Assembly (NCBI GenBank): GCA_031551485.1
Contig: JAVBNO010000033.1
Coordinates: 1 to 13,859 of the forward strand
Source: JAVBNO01 sp031551485
Lineage (GTDB): Bacteria > Bacillota > Clostridia > Oscillospirales > Ruminococcaceae
Length of the DNA stretch: 13,859 nt
Direction: 5' to 3'
The notes beneath the pieces are model-generated. The model was not told the DNA's origin. It ran no database searches and worked only from the letters and a program-made list of their open reading frames with translations. Shown here piece by piece: positions 13,759-13,859 of the stretch. Both the position numbers and the translations under genes were made by a program. The first letter of the stretch is position 1; every line of letters starts with the position of its first letter.

Positions 13759-13859
13759 GCGTTTTCTGCGCACCTGTGCCCTCGCCCTAAGGATGGGGGC
13801 AAGGGGAAACCATGTGGTTTCCCCAAAAAATGTTTTTGCATACTTTTTGCGCCAAAAAG
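13759..13859. repeat. ~253-bp repeat, right copy 3 (cut by window end)
   Basis: Begins at the CGTTTTCTGCGCACCTGTG block. Hairpin 1 is complete at 13803-13824, and hairpin 2 starts at 13839 and is cut at the window edge. From 13794 on it is identical to right copy 2 as far as it goes, so the array probably continues beyond the window. Confidence 0.82.

Noticed and set aside
13353..13790. 145-codon plus-strand frame in the right repeats
   Set aside because: Same reason; it is open by chance through the repeated DNA and shares its peptide pieces with the left frame.
13250..13859. CRISPR array
   Set aside because: Units are about 253 bp, with several internal palindromes and related rather than unique intervening sequence; no cas genes are seen.

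Overview
The window looks like a chromosomal segment of an anaerobic Firmicute (Bacillota, class Clostridia; an Oscillospirales-type gut organism is my inference, not proven). The signs are a one-piece clostridial pyruvate:ferredoxin oxidoreductase, strong AGGAGG-type ribosome sites, sigma-A promoters, many U-tract hairpin terminators, a PdaA-type cortex deacetylase typical of spore formers, a two-subunit aspartate carbamoyltransferase, and the rpmH-rnpA-yidD-yidC-jag cluster in Firmicute order. I see no tRNA, rRNA, transposase, CRISPR array or replication origin.

Layout: 52-466 carries two copies of a ~253-bp palindrome-rich repeat. On the minus strand from 3807 down to 484 is one transcription unit for RNA processing and membrane protein insertion: rpmH, rnpA, yidD, yidC and jag (khpB). 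It starts at a near-consensus promoter and ends at a hairpin terminator. A nitroreductase-family gene (minus, 3892-4488) lies where dnaA often sits in related genomes. Divergent from it is the large monocistronic PFOR gene (plus, 4837-8376), which is strongly codon-biased and followed by a 19-bp perfect-stem terminator. Next is a two-gene plus-strand unit with its own promoter: a RES-domain protein (NAD-phosphorylase/glycohydrolase fold) and a four-helix membrane protein of unknown function. Convergent to it is a lipoprotein-type PdaA-like polysaccharide deacetylase (minus). The last genes are pyrB-pyrI (minus), with a promoter and an attenuator-like leader that may contain a leader peptide. 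From about 13250 to the end the same ~253-bp repeat returns as at least three tandem copies in the same orientation as the left copies, so the gene block is bracketed by direct repeats.

The genes are mostly housekeeping: ribosome and RNase P biogenesis, Sec/YidC membrane insertion, pyruvate oxidation to acetyl-CoA with ferredoxin reduction, pyrimidine synthesis and cell-wall modification. The parts least explained by known biology are the tandem three-hairpin repeat, the RES plus membrane-protein pair, the long Gly/Arg/Asn-rich tail on Jag, and the pyrBI leader. I do not see clear proof of a wholly new system; these are the candidates.
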